Position numbers and translations under genes: made by a program. A stretch of DNA of 6,965 bases from an uncultured Verrucomicrobiota bacterium (GTDB taxonomy: Bacteria; Verrucomicrobiota; Verrucomicrobiae; Opitutales; Opitutaceae): contig CAMLNJ010000160.1 of NCBI GenBank assembly GCA_946481225.1, positions 1 to 6,965 of the forward strand, read 5' to 3'. The notes under the pieces are model-generated. The model saw only the letters and a program-made list of their open reading frames with translations. It did no database searches and was not told the DNA's origin. How positions within the stretch are numbered: the stretch's first letter is position 1; every line of letters starts with the position of its first letter. Positions 6,813-6,965 of the stretch are shown here, piece after piece.

Positions 6813-6965
6813 ATGCATCCCCTCCGCTCCTTGGCGGCGCTTCTCGCGCTCGCCGGCCTCGCCTTCGCGCCCGGCTGCGCCACCGGTTCCGACGGCTCGG
6901 CCGCGCTTCCCGCGCCGACTCCGACTCCGCCGGGGGCTGCGCAACCAGCTGGGCGGTGGGGAGCC
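6813..6965 (+). CDS. Probable lipoprotein, 3' end beyond window
   Basis: Only the first 51 codons are present and the frame is open to the window edge. The N-terminus MHPLRS, a hydrophobic run, then APGC (residues 19-22) looks like a type II signal peptide with lipidation at C22; Pro just before the Gly makes the lipobox imperfect. The residue after the cysteine is Ala, not Asp, which by the enterobacterial rule would suit the outer membrane. A Pro/Thr/Ala-rich linker follows (LPAPTPTPPGAAQPAG), the usual spacer between a lipid anchor and a folded domain, which lies outside the window. The ATG is 8 bases after the GH51 stop, so the gene is very probably co-transcribed with the two arabinofuranosidases. 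A third glycosidase or a sugar-binding protein would fit, but nothing in these residues shows which. Confidence 0.7.
   Translation, partial: MHPLRSLAALLALAGLAFAPGCATGSDGSAALPAPTPTPPGAAQPAGRWGA

Larger units (their letters stand above)
2443..6965 (+). other. Predicted arabinose-side-chain degradation operon
   Basis: Three co-directional genes with gaps of 42 and 8 bases and no hairpin between them: beta-L-arabinofuranosidase, alpha-L-arabinofuranosidase and a probable lipoprotein. The first two carry ordinary signal peptides and the third a lipoprotein signal, so the unit is directed at substrates outside the cytoplasm. Both anomers of L-arabinofuranose occur on pectic side chains and on plant cell-wall glycoproteins, so the pair would strip arabinose more fully than either enzyme alone. 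Co-transcription is inferred from spacing and orientation; the right boundary lies beyond the window. Confidence 0.65.

Noticed and set aside
6561..6944. 127-codon - strand frame over the GH51 3' end and the lipoprotein start
   Set aside because: Low-complexity Arg/Gly/Glu-rich product overlapping two better-supported + strand genes.

Overview
The window is strongly G+C-rich and compactly coded. All genes lie on the + strand, with no RNA genes, CRISPR arrays or insertion sequences seen. Exported plant-polysaccharide glycosidases, initiation regions without a clear Shine-Dalgarno sequence, high G/C at third codon positions and near-total avoidance of TTA, CTA and TCA codons suggest a polysaccharide-degrading bacterium. 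The Opitutaceae/Verrucomicrobiota are my best guess. This is inferred from style and gene content, with no marker gene to confirm it.

Layout. (1) Positions 1-2063 hold the C-terminal two thirds of a large flavin/iron-sulfur 2-hydroxyacid dehydrogenase of the YdiJ / D-lactate / D-2-hydroxyglutarate dehydrogenase type; its N-terminus lies before the window. (2) Positions 2064-2442 are a 379-bp intergenic region. Its first 100 bases carry several inverted repeats, including a terminator-like hairpin 2 bases after the stop codon. Its middle carries three copies of a CCG-(T)n-GACG motif that could be regulatory. Its last 150 bases are pyrimidine-rich. (3) Positions 2443-4845 encode an exported 800-residue beta-L-arabinofuranosidase of the GH127/GH146 clan with an intact Zn-Cys active site. 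(4) Positions 4888-6804 encode an exported 638-residue alpha-L-arabinofuranosidase of family GH51 with both catalytic glutamates. (5) Position 6813 to the window end is the start of a probable lipoprotein, 8 bases after the GH51 stop.

How the genes fit together. The last three genes look like one transcription unit (gaps of 42 and 8 bases) that takes arabinofuranose off plant cell-wall material outside the cytoplasm. One enzyme handles the beta anomer and the other the alpha anomer; the third product is probably membrane-anchored, with its function beyond the window. The dehydrogenase upstream is separated by the terminator-like hairpin and a long gap, and probably belongs to a different unit. 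I found no clearly undescribed system. The points most worth checking are the repeated motif ahead of the glycosidase genes, the hairpin-rich intergenic segment, and the identity of the truncated lipoprotein.
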